DNA of 6,148 bases from Actinomycetota bacterium (lineage in GTDB: Bacteria; Actinomycetota; Actinomycetes; S36-B12; UBA10799): positions 1 through 6,148 of the forward strand of contig JAUPKM010000332.1 in the NCBI GenBank assembly GCA_030837445.1, in the 5' to 3' direction. The translations under genes and the position numbers were made by a program. Shown one piece after another: positions 1 to 6,080 of this stretch. Numbering within the stretch: position 1 is the stretch's first letter; every line of letters begins with the position of its first letter. The notes beneath the pieces were generated by a model. That model did not search any database. It had not been told where the DNA came from and saw only the letters and a list, made by a program, of their open reading frames with translations.

Positions 1-998
1 ACGTCCCCGGTCTCGGCGAGCTCACCGCCGACGACCACACACTCGGGGTTGAGCGTCTGCGCCAAGCTGGCCACCACAGCCCCGACGGCCGCCCCAGCGT
101 CTGCGACCACGCACCGGCAGCCTGGGTCGTCTGCCAGAGCACCCTTCACAACATCACGTAGTGTAAGCGGGCCATGACTGACCGACAGTGCCCCGATCAG
201 TGCCCGGCTGCCGACCACAGTGTCGAGGCAGCCACGGCTGCCGCATAGACAAATGTTGCCATTCGCTGCGACCTGGGCGTGCCCGATCTCGCCGGCGGCC
301 CCGGCGAAGCCGCGGTACACGGACCCTCCGATGACGATGCCGGCGCCGGTACCGTGCGAGATGCGGACATAGACCAGGTCGCGGTAGGGGCGGCCGGCGC
401 CGAGGGTTGACTCGGCGAGGGCGCCGAGGTTGGCGTCGTTGTCCACGAAAACCGGTCGGCCCAAGCGCTTGGAGATCACGTGGGCGATCGGGATGTCGTC
501 CCAGCCTCGCATCACGCCCGGCAGGGAGACGATCCCTGTGGATGGGTCGACGGGCGCCGGGACGCCAATTCCGATGCCCATCAGGTCGTCGGCCTGCGCT
601 CCGACGCGCTCGAGCAATTCGATGACGAGCAGGGCGATTCGGTCGAGAGTGGTGTCGGCCCGGTGTTCGAACGGCAGCGGGAGGGTCTGCCGTGCCAGGA
701 CCACGTGCGCGGCATCGGCGAGCACGATCTCCAGGCTGCGCAAGCGCACGTGCACCCCCACCGCGAGTCCGACCCGTCGGTTCATCGTCACCATGACCGC
801 CCGACGTCCCGAACGCACGGCCGCGCGGGTCTGGACGACCTCGGCGGCGAGCAGTTCCTTCACAATGGTCGAGACGGTGGCGGCGGACAGGCCGGTGGCG
901 GCGGCCAATTCGACCTGAGTGAGCCCCCCGAAACGGCTCACGGTGTCGACTACCAGTGCACGATTGGCCTCACGCAAGGAGGACTGTGACCCAGCCAC
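1..998 (-). CDS. ROK-family transcriptional regulator, C-terminus cut by window edge
   Basis: Probable sugar-responsive repressor of the adjacent importer. The 332 visible residues begin with a winged helix-turn-helix (about residues 8-60, core TQVELAAATGLSAATVSTIV), followed by a ROK sugar-kinase-like domain. Visible ROK marks are VDNDANLGALAE (185-196), GTGAGIVIGG (216-225) and the zinc motif with His240, Cys250, Cys252 and Cys257, whose spacing matches that of Mlc/NagC. The residue after GCL is Asp259, where the family usually has Glu. The N-terminal phosphate motif DxGxT is absent (GVHVRLRS lies there), so it should not be a kinase. The start is GTG at 998, giving MAGSQSSLREANR, preceded by AGGAGG at 1009-1014 and an in-frame stop at 1014-1016. 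Family members usually have about 380-410 residues, so roughly 50-80 are missing beyond the left edge. It lies downstream of the transporter genes in the same direction. Streptomyces coelicolor Rok7B7 beside xylFGH is a known comparable arrangement. The inducer cannot be read from the sequence. Confidence 0.93.
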   Translation of the reverse strand, partial: MAGSQSSLREANRALVVDTVSRFGGLTQVELAAATGLSAATVSTIVKELLAAEVVQTRAAVRSGRRAVMVTMNRRVGLAVGVHVRLRSLEIVLADAAHVVLARQTLPLPFEHRADTTLDRIALLVIELLERVGAQADDLMGIGIGVPAPVDPSTGIVSLPGVMRGWDDIPIAHVISKRLGRPVFVDNDANLGALAESTLGAGRPYRDLVYVRISHGTGAGIVIGGSVYRGFAGAAGEIGHAQVAANGNICLCGSRGCLDTVVGSRALIGALSVSHGPLTLRDVVKGALADDPGCRCVVADAGAAVGAVVASLAQTLNPECVVVGGELAETGD

Positions 999-1008
999 GG
1001 GTGGCGGT

Positions 1009-1014
1009 CCTCCT
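1009..1014 (-). promoter_or_regulatory. Ribosome binding site that fixes the ROK start
   Basis: On the minus strand AGGAGG stands 10 nt before the GTG at 998. It is the only strong Shine-Dalgarno near the N-terminus. The in-frame TGA that overlaps it excludes any start further upstream. Confidence 0.7.
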
Positions 1015-1058
1015 CACCTCGACGAACGACGGACGACGACCCGGCCACCGCCGGACGA

Positions 1059-1095
1059 CTGCCCCAGGCCTGCGGCGGGGCCGGGCCTGGGGCAG
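1059..1095 (-). terminator. Hairpin terminator after the sugar-transport genes
   Basis: A perfect 12-bp inverted repeat, CTGCCCCAGGCC (1059-1070) and GGCCTGGGGCAG (1084-1095), with a 13-nt loop. It starts 36 nt beyond the stop codon of the binding-protein gene and before the ROK gene. No T-run follows on either strand, which is common for actinobacterial terminators. It may therefore be a full terminator, a partial one, or a structure that protects the mRNA 3' end. No clear promoter is visible between it and the ROK gene, so some read-through into the regulator is possible. Confidence 0.65.
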
Positions 1096-1131
1096 GTTAC
1101 CCGTCGAAGGTCGACGTAACCACCCGGTCGC

Positions 1132-2223
1132 TTACTTCAGCAATGCCAGGCGCGTCGGGTCGTTGGCGAAGACCTCCTTGGCGTTGTCCTTCGTCACCAC
1201 GATCGGGTCGAGCTGGTAGATCGGAACGTCGATCTTGCCGTTGTTGGTCTTCACCGTCGTGCTGGGCATGCCCTTGCCAGCCTGCAGCGACTTGATGATC
1301 TCGACGGTCTTGGCGACCAGCTTGTCGGTCGGCTTGTAGGTCGTCGACCACTGGGTTCCCTGCCACACCAGGCTAACCGAGTCGTTCTCGGCGTCCAGGC
1401 CGGTGACGACCGGGGTCGCCTGGCCAGCCTGTTTGGCCGAGGTGAGGATCGCGCGGGCAATGCCGTCATTGGGCGACAGAACGCCGTCGATCTTCTTGTT
1501 GCTGTAGAAGCCGGACAGCAAGGAGTCCATGCGGGCCTGGGCCTTGGCGTTGTCCCAGTCGAGCGTGGCTGCCTGGCTGAACTGCTTCTGCCCTGACACC
1601 ACGACCAACGTGCCGTCGTCGATCTTGGGCTGCAGGACGGACATGGCGCCGGTGAAGAAGTTCGGGGCGTTCGGGTCGGCGGGGCCGCCACCGAACAGCT
1701 CGATGTTGTACGGGCCGTTGGCCTTCTTCGCCTTCAGACCGTCCAGCAACGACTGGCCCTGCATCTCACCGGTACGCACCGAGCCGAACTGGACGACGCC
1801 GTCGACGGCGTCAGTGTTGCTGAGCAGGCGGTCGTAGCCGATCACGGGGACTCCGGCGCCCTTGGCCTTGGCCAGCACCGAGCCCAGCTGGGTACCGTCG
1901 ATCGGTGCGGCCACGATGACCTTCGCTCCCTGCGAGATCATCGACTCGATCTGCTGCTGCTGCTGGGGCACCTTCTGGTCGGCAGCCTGGATGATCGGCT
2001 TGAAGCCTGCGGCCTCCAGTTGGGACTTGAACATGTCCTGGGCTTCTTTCCAGTTCTGGGTGCCCAGCCACGGGAGTGACACGCCCACGGTGGCTCCGGC
2101 TGCGATGCCCCCGCCGGAGCCGCTTGTCGCCGAGTCCGATCCACGGCCGCCTCCCGAGCAGGCGCCAAGTGTCAGGGCCGCGACCGCACCGAGGGCGATC
2201 AGGCCGATGGGCCTCATCTTCAT
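1132..2223 (-). CDS. chvE: ChvE-like monosaccharide-binding lipoprotein of ABC importer
   Basis: Extracellular sugar-binding component that delivers monosaccharide to the GguA/GguB-type transporter encoded upstream. It has 363 residues. The N-terminus is a lipoprotein signal: KMR, a hydrophobic run, then lipobox LGAC with Cys22 as the lipidation site, followed by a Gly/Ser-rich linker (23-45). The mature part is a periplasmic-binding-protein type 1 fold (Peripla_BP_4). Segments I recognise from Agrobacterium ChvE include APIDGT (106-111), YDRL (130-133), IELFGGGPADPNA, QARMDSLLS, VLSPNDG and GLDAE. ChvE binds several aldoses (for example glucose, galactose, arabinose, xylose), so the substrate here is probably one or more of these but cannot be fixed; XylF-type specificity is the alternative. 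Five glutamines (87-91) are encoded by five identical CAG codons, a small possible slippage site. The ATG at 2223 has AAAGGA 7 nt upstream; the ATG two codons later is less well placed. It is the last of the three transporter genes and follows a 124-bp gap. Confidence 0.95.
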   Translation of the reverse strand: MKMRPIGLIALGAVAALTLGACSGGGRGSDSATSGSGGGIAAGATVGVSLPWLGTQNWKEAQDMFKSQLEAAGFKPIIQAADQKVPQQQQQIESMISQGAKVIVAAPIDGTQLGSVLAKAKGAGVPVIGYDRLLSNTDAVDGVVQFGSVRTGEMQGQSLLDGLKAKKANGPYNIELFGGGPADPNAPNFFTGAMSVLQPKIDDGTLVVVSGQKQFSQAATLDWDNAKAQARMDSLLSGFYSNKKIDGVLSPNDGIARAILTSAKQAGQATPVVTGLDAENDSVSLVWQGTQWSTTYKPTDKLVAKTVEIIKSLQAGKGMPSTTVKTNNGKIDVPIYQLDPIVVTKDNAKEVFANDPTRLALLK

Positions 2224-2230
2224 CTGTGTT

Positions 2231-2236
2231 TCCTTT
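2231..2236 (-). promoter_or_regulatory. Ribosome binding site of the binding-protein gene
   Basis: AAAGGA on the minus strand ends 7 nt before the ATG at 2223. This supports that start over the in-frame ATG at 2217. Confidence 0.55.
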
Positions 2237-2245
2237 CATGAGTGC

Positions 2246-2260
2246 GCCCCGATTCGGGGC
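2246..2260. repeat. 15-bp palindrome just upstream of the binding-protein gene
   Basis: GCCCCGATTCGGGGC is a perfect inverted repeat with 7-bp arms around one base. It ends 22 nt before the start codon at 2223, so in mRNA it would form a hairpin in the leader, next to the ribosome binding site. It could stabilise a processed mRNA 5' end, modulate translation, or be a protein-binding site. The sequence does not decide among these. Confidence 0.45.
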
Positions 2261-2315
2261 ATGGGTGATTACCGGCGCGTCGCAACCGGTGCTAGTGGTG
2301 CCTAGGAGTGCTCGC

Positions 2316-2333
2316 CCCCGGGCATGCCTGGGG
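2316..2333. repeat. 18-bp imperfect palindrome after the permease gene
   Basis: CCCCGGGCATGCCTGGGG reads as an inverted repeat with one mismatched pair, and lies 14 nt beyond the permease stop codon. In RNA it would form a GC-rich hairpin between the permease and binding-protein reading frames. No T-run follows. Such intercistronic hairpins commonly protect or separate mRNA segments in binding-protein operons; an operator role is an alternative. Confidence 0.4.
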
Positions 2334-2347
2334 CTGATTCTGGGGGA

Positions 2348-3637
2348 TTAGTGCCTGGCGACCGGTGCAGACGGTGTCTGTTGGTCCAACCCGGCTCCGT
2401 TCACCTGAGCCGTTCCGTCGACGGCCGAACCCGGCTTGCGACGGAAGAGCAGTCCGGAGATGGACGGGCGGCCCTGCTGCTTGTTGTAGACGTCGAAGGC
2501 GACCGCGGCGACGAGCACGAGTCCTTTGATCACCTGGGTGCGGTCGGCGCCGACCCCCATCAGCGACAGGCCGGAGTTCAACACCGCCATCACGAGTCCA
2601 CCGACCATCGACCCGATCACCGTCCCGATCCCGCCGGAGACCGCCGCGCCGCCGATGAAGACCGCCGCGATCGCGTCCAGCTCCCAGTTCGTGCCGTCTG
2701 AAGGCCCGGCGGAGGTGGCTCGACCGATGAACAGGATGCCAGCGAGCGCGGCCAGGACCGACATGTTGAGCATGACGAGGAAGTACGTGCGGTCGGTGTT
2801 GACGCCGGACAGGGCGGCCGCCGACCGGTTGCCGCCGACCGCGTAGATTGCGCGGCCGAAGGTCGTGCGCTGGGTGACGATGTGATAGATGATCACGAGG
2901 GCGACCAGGATGAGACCCGGGACGGGGAAGGAGGTGCCCGGTCGCCCGCTGCCGAAGAGCCAGGTCACGTAACTGACGACCAGACCGACCAGGACGATGC
3001 GGACGACGACCGGCCACAGCGGCGGCTTCGGGTCGCTGTGTGCGGCGCGGCGGACATGCTGGCGCAACTGGCTCCAGCCGTACCAGGCGATCGCGGCCAG
3101 GCCCAGCAGCAGTGTCGAGTTGTTCATCTGAGTCCAGCTGGGGCCCCACTCAGGCAGGTAGCCCGCGCCGAGGTAGGTAAGCTCGTCGGGCACCGGCTGC
3201 GAGATGGACCCGCTCATCCAGATCACGGCGCCACGGAAGATCATCATTCCGGCAAGCGTCGTGATGAAGCCGGGGATGCCGACCTTCGATAGCCAGAACC
3301 CCTGCCAGGCACCGATCAGCGCCCCGACGGCGAGACCGACGAGTATTCCAAGCCACCAGGGGATGCCCCAGGACTTGATGCTCAGCGCGACCGTCATGCC
3401 GACGACACCGGCCACCGACCCAACTGACAGATCGATCTGTCCGATCACGATAACCATCACCATGCCGATGGCCAGGATCAGGACGTAAGCGTTCCCGGAC
3501 AGCAAATTCTGGAAGTTCGACGGTGTGAGCATGCGCCCGTCTGACGTGATGTTGAATGCGAGCAGCAAGGCGACCAGCGCGAATACCATCGTGAACTGGT
3601 GGAGCCCTCCACCGAGAACTTCCTTGAGTGACTTCAT
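2348..3637 (-). CDS. gguB: Monosaccharide ABC transporter permease (GguB/MmsB type)
   Basis: Integral membrane subunit forming the sugar channel, probably as a homodimer, with the ATPase encoded just upstream. It has 429 residues, normal for the GguB/XylH branch, which is longer than RbsC. It belongs to the BPD_transp_2 family. Hydrophobic segments fill the protein from about residue 15 on; GQIDLSVGS (66-74) and GRAIYAVGGNRSAAALSGV (261-279) are family hallmarks, the latter being the cytoplasmic loop that contacts the ATPase. A charged stretch (about 190-206, LRQHVRRAAHSDPKPP) is the extra loop typical of this branch. The C-terminal 40 residues are polar and probably cytoplasmic. The ATG at 3637 is preceded by AAGGA with 8 nt between. 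Only 31 nt separate it from the ATPase stop codon, so the two are co-transcribed. XylH is an equally reasonable name; transported sugar not proven. Confidence 0.95.
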   Translation of the reverse strand: MKSLKEVLGGGLHQFTMVFALVALLLAFNITSDGRMLTPSNFQNLLSGNAYVLILAIGMVMVIVIGQIDLSVGSVAGVVGMTVALSIKSWGIPWWLGILVGLAVGALIGAWQGFWLSKVGIPGFITTLAGMMIFRGAVIWMSGSISQPVPDELTYLGAGYLPEWGPSWTQMNNSTLLLGLAAIAWYGWSQLRQHVRRAAHSDPKPPLWPVVVRIVLVGLVVSYVTWLFGSGRPGTSFPVPGLILVALVIIYHIVTQRTTFGRAIYAVGGNRSAAALSGVNTDRTYFLVMLNMSVLAALAGILFIGRATSAGPSDGTNWELDAIAAVFIGGAAVSGGIGTVIGSMVGGLVMAVLNSGLSLMGVGADRTQVIKGLVLVAAVAFDVYNKQQGRPSISGLLFRRKPGSAVDGTAQVNGAGLDQQTPSAPVARH

Positions 3638-3668
3638 TGTCCTGTTCCTTCGTCGTCGGCAGGTCTTG

Positions 3669-5219
3669 TTAAGGGGTCGCCAGGGCCGAGGTGGTCGTCA
3701 TCATGCGCATCAGCCGCTCCTGGTCGGCCTCACCGCGGTCGAGGACGCCCGTGACCTGGCCCTCGCAGATCGTGTAGATGCGGTCGCAGAGGCCGAGTAG
3801 TTCGGGTAGTTCCGAGGAGATGAGCACGACACCCTTGCCCTGGCCGGCCGACTCCTGAATCAGCTTGTAAATCTCGAATTTGGCGCCGACGTCGATGCCG
3901 CGAGTCGGCTCGTCGAGGATGAGCACCTCTGGGTCGGTAAACATCCACTTCGCCAGGACGACCTTCTGCTGGTTGCCACCAGACAGTGCCGTCACCCCCG
4001 CGTCGACAGTCTTGGTCTTGATGCGCAGTGCGGAGCGGTACCGCTCGGCAACCTGGTCTTCTCGCTCGAAGTCGAGCAACCCGCTTCTGACGATCGACGA
4101 GAGGTTGGCGGACACGATGGTCCGCTTGATGCTGTCCAGGAGGTTCAGGCCCAGCGTCTTACGGTCCTCCGGCACGTAGGCCAGCCTGCACCGAATCGCC
4201 TCGACCACGGTGGTTGCCTCAATTGCCTTGCCGTGCAGGAACATCCGTCCCGACTGCCACCGTCCGTAGCTGCGACCGAACAACGAGCGTGCGAGTTCGG
4301 TGCGACCCGCCCCCATCAGGCCCGCGAAGCCGACGATCTCCCCGCTGCGCACGAAGAAGCTCGAGTCCTTGCAGATCAAGCGGCCGGAGATCTCGGGATG
4401 CTCGACACACCAGTGGTGAACCTCGAAGATCGTCTCGCCGATCTGGGTCTCATGGTCCGGGAACCGATTCTCCAGGGAGCGTCCGACCATCGCTCGGATG
4501 ATCCGGTCCTCGTCGACGTGCCCGGCCTGGACGGGGTACGTCTCCACCGTGCGTCCGTCTCGGATGACCGTGACGGCGTCAGCGATCTCGGCGATCTCGT
4601 TGAGCTTGTGCGAGATCATGATGCAGGTGATCCCGCGCCCCTTGAGCCCTCTCATGAGGGCCAGCAGGTTCTCCGAATCGTCCTCGTTGAGTGCGGAGGT
4701 CGGCTCGTCGAGGATCAGCAGTCTGACGTTCTTGGACAGCGCCTTGGCGATCTCGACGAGCTGCTGCTGGCCCACCCCGAGCTTCTTGACGGGAGTGGCG
4801 GGATCGACGGAGAGCCCGACCCTGGCGAGCAGGTCCAAGGCTCGCCGATTGGCCTCCTCCCAGTCGATCAGGCCGCGTCTCATGATCTCGTTGCCCAGGA
4901 AGATGTTCTCGGTGATCGACAGCTCAGGGATGAGCGCGAGCTCCTGGTGGATGATGACGATGCCTGCGCGCTCGGAGGCCTTGATGTCCTTGAAGGTCAT
5001 CAGGGCGCCCTCGAAGACGACCCTGCCCTCATATGAGCCGTACGGGTGGACGCCGGACAGGACCTTCATGAGCGTCGACTTGCCCGCACCGTTTTCCCCG
5101 CATATCGCGTGGATATTCCCCGTTTGTACCGTCATGGTCACGCCGTCCAGCGCCCGGACGCCGGGGAACTCCTTGATAATGCCCCGCATCTCGAGGATGG
5201 GGGGCAACGCCTGCGACAT
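3669..5219 (-). CDS. gguA: Monosaccharide ABC transporter ATPase, two ABC domains (GguA/MmsA type)
   Basis: Cytoplasmic ATP-hydrolysing subunit that powers sugar uptake. It has 516 residues, the usual size for the duplicated RbsA/MglA/XylG/GguA class. First domain: Walker A GENGAGKST (41-49), Q-loop Gln92, signature region GVGQQQ (148-153), Walker B LLILDEP (167-173), H-loop His204. Second domain: degenerate Walker A GLMGAGRTEL (300-309), signature SGGNQQK (413-419), Walker B VLILDEP (432-438), and SSELPE where the H-loop His would be. A degenerate second site is normal in this class. I chose the ATG at 5219 because GGAGG lies 5 nt upstream and MSQALPPILEMRGI begins as relatives do. An in-frame ATG at 5297 would add 26 residues but lies upstream of the predicted -10 box. 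It is the first gene of the operon. XylG is an alternative name. Confidence 0.95.
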   Translation of the reverse strand: MSQALPPILEMRGIIKEFPGVRALDGVTMTVQTGNIHAICGENGAGKSTLMKVLSGVHPYGSYEGRVVFEGALMTFKDIKASERAGIVIIHQELALIPELSITENIFLGNEIMRRGLIDWEEANRRALDLLARVGLSVDPATPVKKLGVGQQQLVEIAKALSKNVRLLILDEPTSALNEDDSENLLALMRGLKGRGITCIMISHKLNEIAEIADAVTVIRDGRTVETYPVQAGHVDEDRIIRAMVGRSLENRFPDHETQIGETIFEVHHWCVEHPEISGRLICKDSSFFVRSGEIVGFAGLMGAGRTELARSLFGRSYGRWQSGRMFLHGKAIEATTVVEAIRCRLAYVPEDRKTLGLNLLDSIKRTIVSANLSSIVRSGLLDFEREDQVAERYRSALRIKTKTVDAGVTALSGGNQQKVVLAKWMFTDPEVLILDEPTRGIDVGAKFEIYKLIQESAGQGKGVVLISSELPELLGLCDRIYTICEGQVTGVLDRGEADQERLMRMMTTTSALATP

Positions 5220-5224
5220 CGCAG

Positions 5225-5229
5225 CCTCC
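5225..5229 (-). promoter_or_regulatory. Ribosome binding site that fixes the ATPase start
   Basis: GGAGG on the minus strand, 5 nt before the ATG at 5219. It argues for this start and against the longer reading from 5297. Confidence 0.7.
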
Positions 5230-5281
5230 GAACACGTCATTGAGCCCGTGATCGCCCCAGATACGCCAGCGACCGGGTACG

Positions 5282-5310
5282 AACCTAGGGACAACACCGC
5301 TTGGCGTCAA
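5282..5310 (-). promoter_or_regulatory. Predicted housekeeping-sigma promoter of the sugar-transport operon
   Basis: On the minus strand a -35 box TTGACG (5305-5310) and a -10 box TAGGTT (5282-5287) are separated by exactly 17 bp. The -35 matches the consensus in five of six bases, and TAGGTT is a common actinobacterial -10 form. Transcription would start near 5275, leaving a leader of about 55 nt before the ATPase ATG at 5219. An inverted repeat covers the -35 box, as expected for repressor control. Confidence 0.65.
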
Positions 5311-5326
5311 TTCTCGAAGCCAAGCG
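5298..5326. promoter_or_regulatory. Candidate operator: 8-bp inverted repeat over the -35 box
   Basis: CGCTTGGC (5298-5305) and GCCAAGCG (5319-5326) are perfect inverted arms separated by 13 bp, so the centres are about two helical turns apart. The left arm abuts and slightly overlaps the -35 box at 5305-5310. A dimer bound here would block RNA polymerase. The ROK regulator encoded at the end of this cluster is the natural candidate, by context only. Confidence 0.55.
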
Positions 5327-5360
5327 AAACCTTATCGTGACAAGCCCGGTCCGGTATGTC

Positions 5361-5375
5361 ATGGTCTGTGACCAT
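5361..5375. promoter_or_regulatory. 15-bp palindrome ATGGTC-TGT-GACCAT, possible second operator
   Basis: Perfect 6-bp arms around three bases. The TGGTC and GACCA halves resemble sites of HutC-branch GntR regulators such as DasR, but those usually have a two-base centre. It overlaps CATAAT (5373-5378), which could serve as a plus-strand -10 box, though no good -35 stands before it. It lies about 50-75 bp upstream of the sugar operon's -35 box, so it could also be an upstream site for that promoter. Confidence 0.4.
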
Positions 5376-5488
5376 AATCTGCTTCATCGTGAACTGATGC
5401 GCCCTCATACGCGCAAGATGCTTTCGCTTCTCGAAGCCAGTGTCGGCCACAGCTCCCAGTCTTGCCGCAGCGGCCCGGAACTCGGTGA

Positions 5489-5953
5489 ATGGCGCGCGGG
5501 TGGTGGAGCCGCGGGTCCCGGTCCGCGGTCATGGTGAGTAGCGATGTTGTCGAGGTCGAACGTTTTCTTCAGGCAGGCCACGGTGACCATCACCCGTCCC
5601 CGGGACTGGGGAAGGCCTACCTGCACGATGCCCGGTACTGCGACACCCTCGACGACGAAGCAGAACCCGTCCTCGACGTCGAGCAACCCCTCGCCGTCAA
5701 TCTCCGCCATGCTCAGGACGTCGAGTACGGCAACGGTGGGCCCAACCCGCCGCCGTTGAGTGAATCGACGCTCACGTTCGTCTCCTGGCTTGAACCGCCC
5801 ACCGCTGAGCGCCCCGGCAGGACCCTCCTCGACGTCATCGTCCCCACCCCGAGTGAACGGCTGGCTGTGGGAGATCCCGAGTACATGATCTATCTACCTG
5901 TCTGGGCTCCCGCTACCTGGGTCCGGGTCAGCGGTACCGGTGCCAGCTGGGGA
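5489..5953 (+). CDS. Uncertain plus-strand reading frame, apparently interrupted by the tnpB element
   Basis: I do not recognise this product. The frame opens directly after a TGA (5486-5488) with ATG 5489, has a second ATG at 5531, and stays open through 5953 and on to the window end. From about 5954 it runs through the antisense of the tnpB element, so 155 codons are the possible native part. The C-terminal third, with stretches such as LTFVSWLEPP, RTLLDVIVPTP and EYMIYLPVWAPATWVRV, looks like beta-rich protein. No strong ribosome binding site is present (only GGAA before 5489). Third-position GC is about 72%, clearly below that of the transporter genes, and the minus-strand frame in the same codon register is also partly open (about 5405-5895). 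The stretch may thus be a decayed or foreign gene, a gene split by the insertion, or non-coding. Position-2 GC is low (about one third), which hints at past coding on one strand. Confidence 0.3.
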
Positions 5954-6080
5954 GTTGACTACTCCCTGCCCCGAAGGACGGGGATTCTCGGTCTCGCGGC
6001 CGGGAGTTCCTGTTTCTCCGGTGACCGCACCCGGGGGGACCCGGAATGGCTGACGTCACCTCCACAGGCATCGCCACCGG
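5936..6080 (-). ncRNA. Predicted reRNA/omegaRNA overlapping the tnpB 3' end, with flanking guide
   Basis: In TnpB systems the guide RNA comes from the 3' part of tnpB and the element's right end, and its 3' tail of about 16-20 nt is copied from the DNA just outside the element. By position, the scaffold would cover roughly 5954-6080 and the guide about 5934-5953 read on the minus strand. The hairpin at 5969-5983 (CCCCG arm, CGGGG arm) fits the scaffold. The limits are estimates; nothing in the sequence fixes the 5' end. Confidence 0.4.

Noticed and set aside
461..472. CCAAGCGCTTGG palindrome resembling the operator half sites
   Set aside because: It lies inside the ROK coding sequence (SKRLG codons), and the half sites are head-to-head and overlapping, unlike the promoter repeat. 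Probably chance, though worth remembering if the operator is tested.
430..989. Plus-strand frames opposite the ROK gene
   Set aside because: Antisense shadows. The minus strand carries the helix-turn-helix, DNDAN and zinc motifs in one frame.
1021..1054. Short GACGA-rich stretch and CCGGC-CACC-GCCGG hairpin before the ROK gene
   Set aside because: The 5-bp stem and irregular repeats are easily expected in DNA of this GC content; no regulatory motif could be recognised.
1951..1965. Five CTG repeats as a phase-variable tract
   Set aside because: It is in frame and trinucleotide, encoding five Gln in a helix of the binding protein. Length change would not switch the gene off.
5220..5297. 26-residue N-terminal extension of the ATPase from the ATG at 5297
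   Set aside because: The ATG at 5297 lies upstream of the predicted -10 box, the extension is not ABC-like, and GGAGG stands correctly before the ATG at 5219.
4233..5340. Long plus-strand frames opposite the ATPase gene
   Set aside because: They are antisense frames made open by high GC. The minus strand here encodes an intact ABC ATPase with all motifs.
5405..5710. Minus-strand frame of 101 codons starting MAEIDGEGLLDVEDG
   Set aside because: The first part looks acceptable, but the last 40 residues are Pro/Ser/Arg-rich filler, no ribosome binding site is evident, and extension upstream meets a stop near 5895. Kept only as an alternative in the finding on mixed coding signals.
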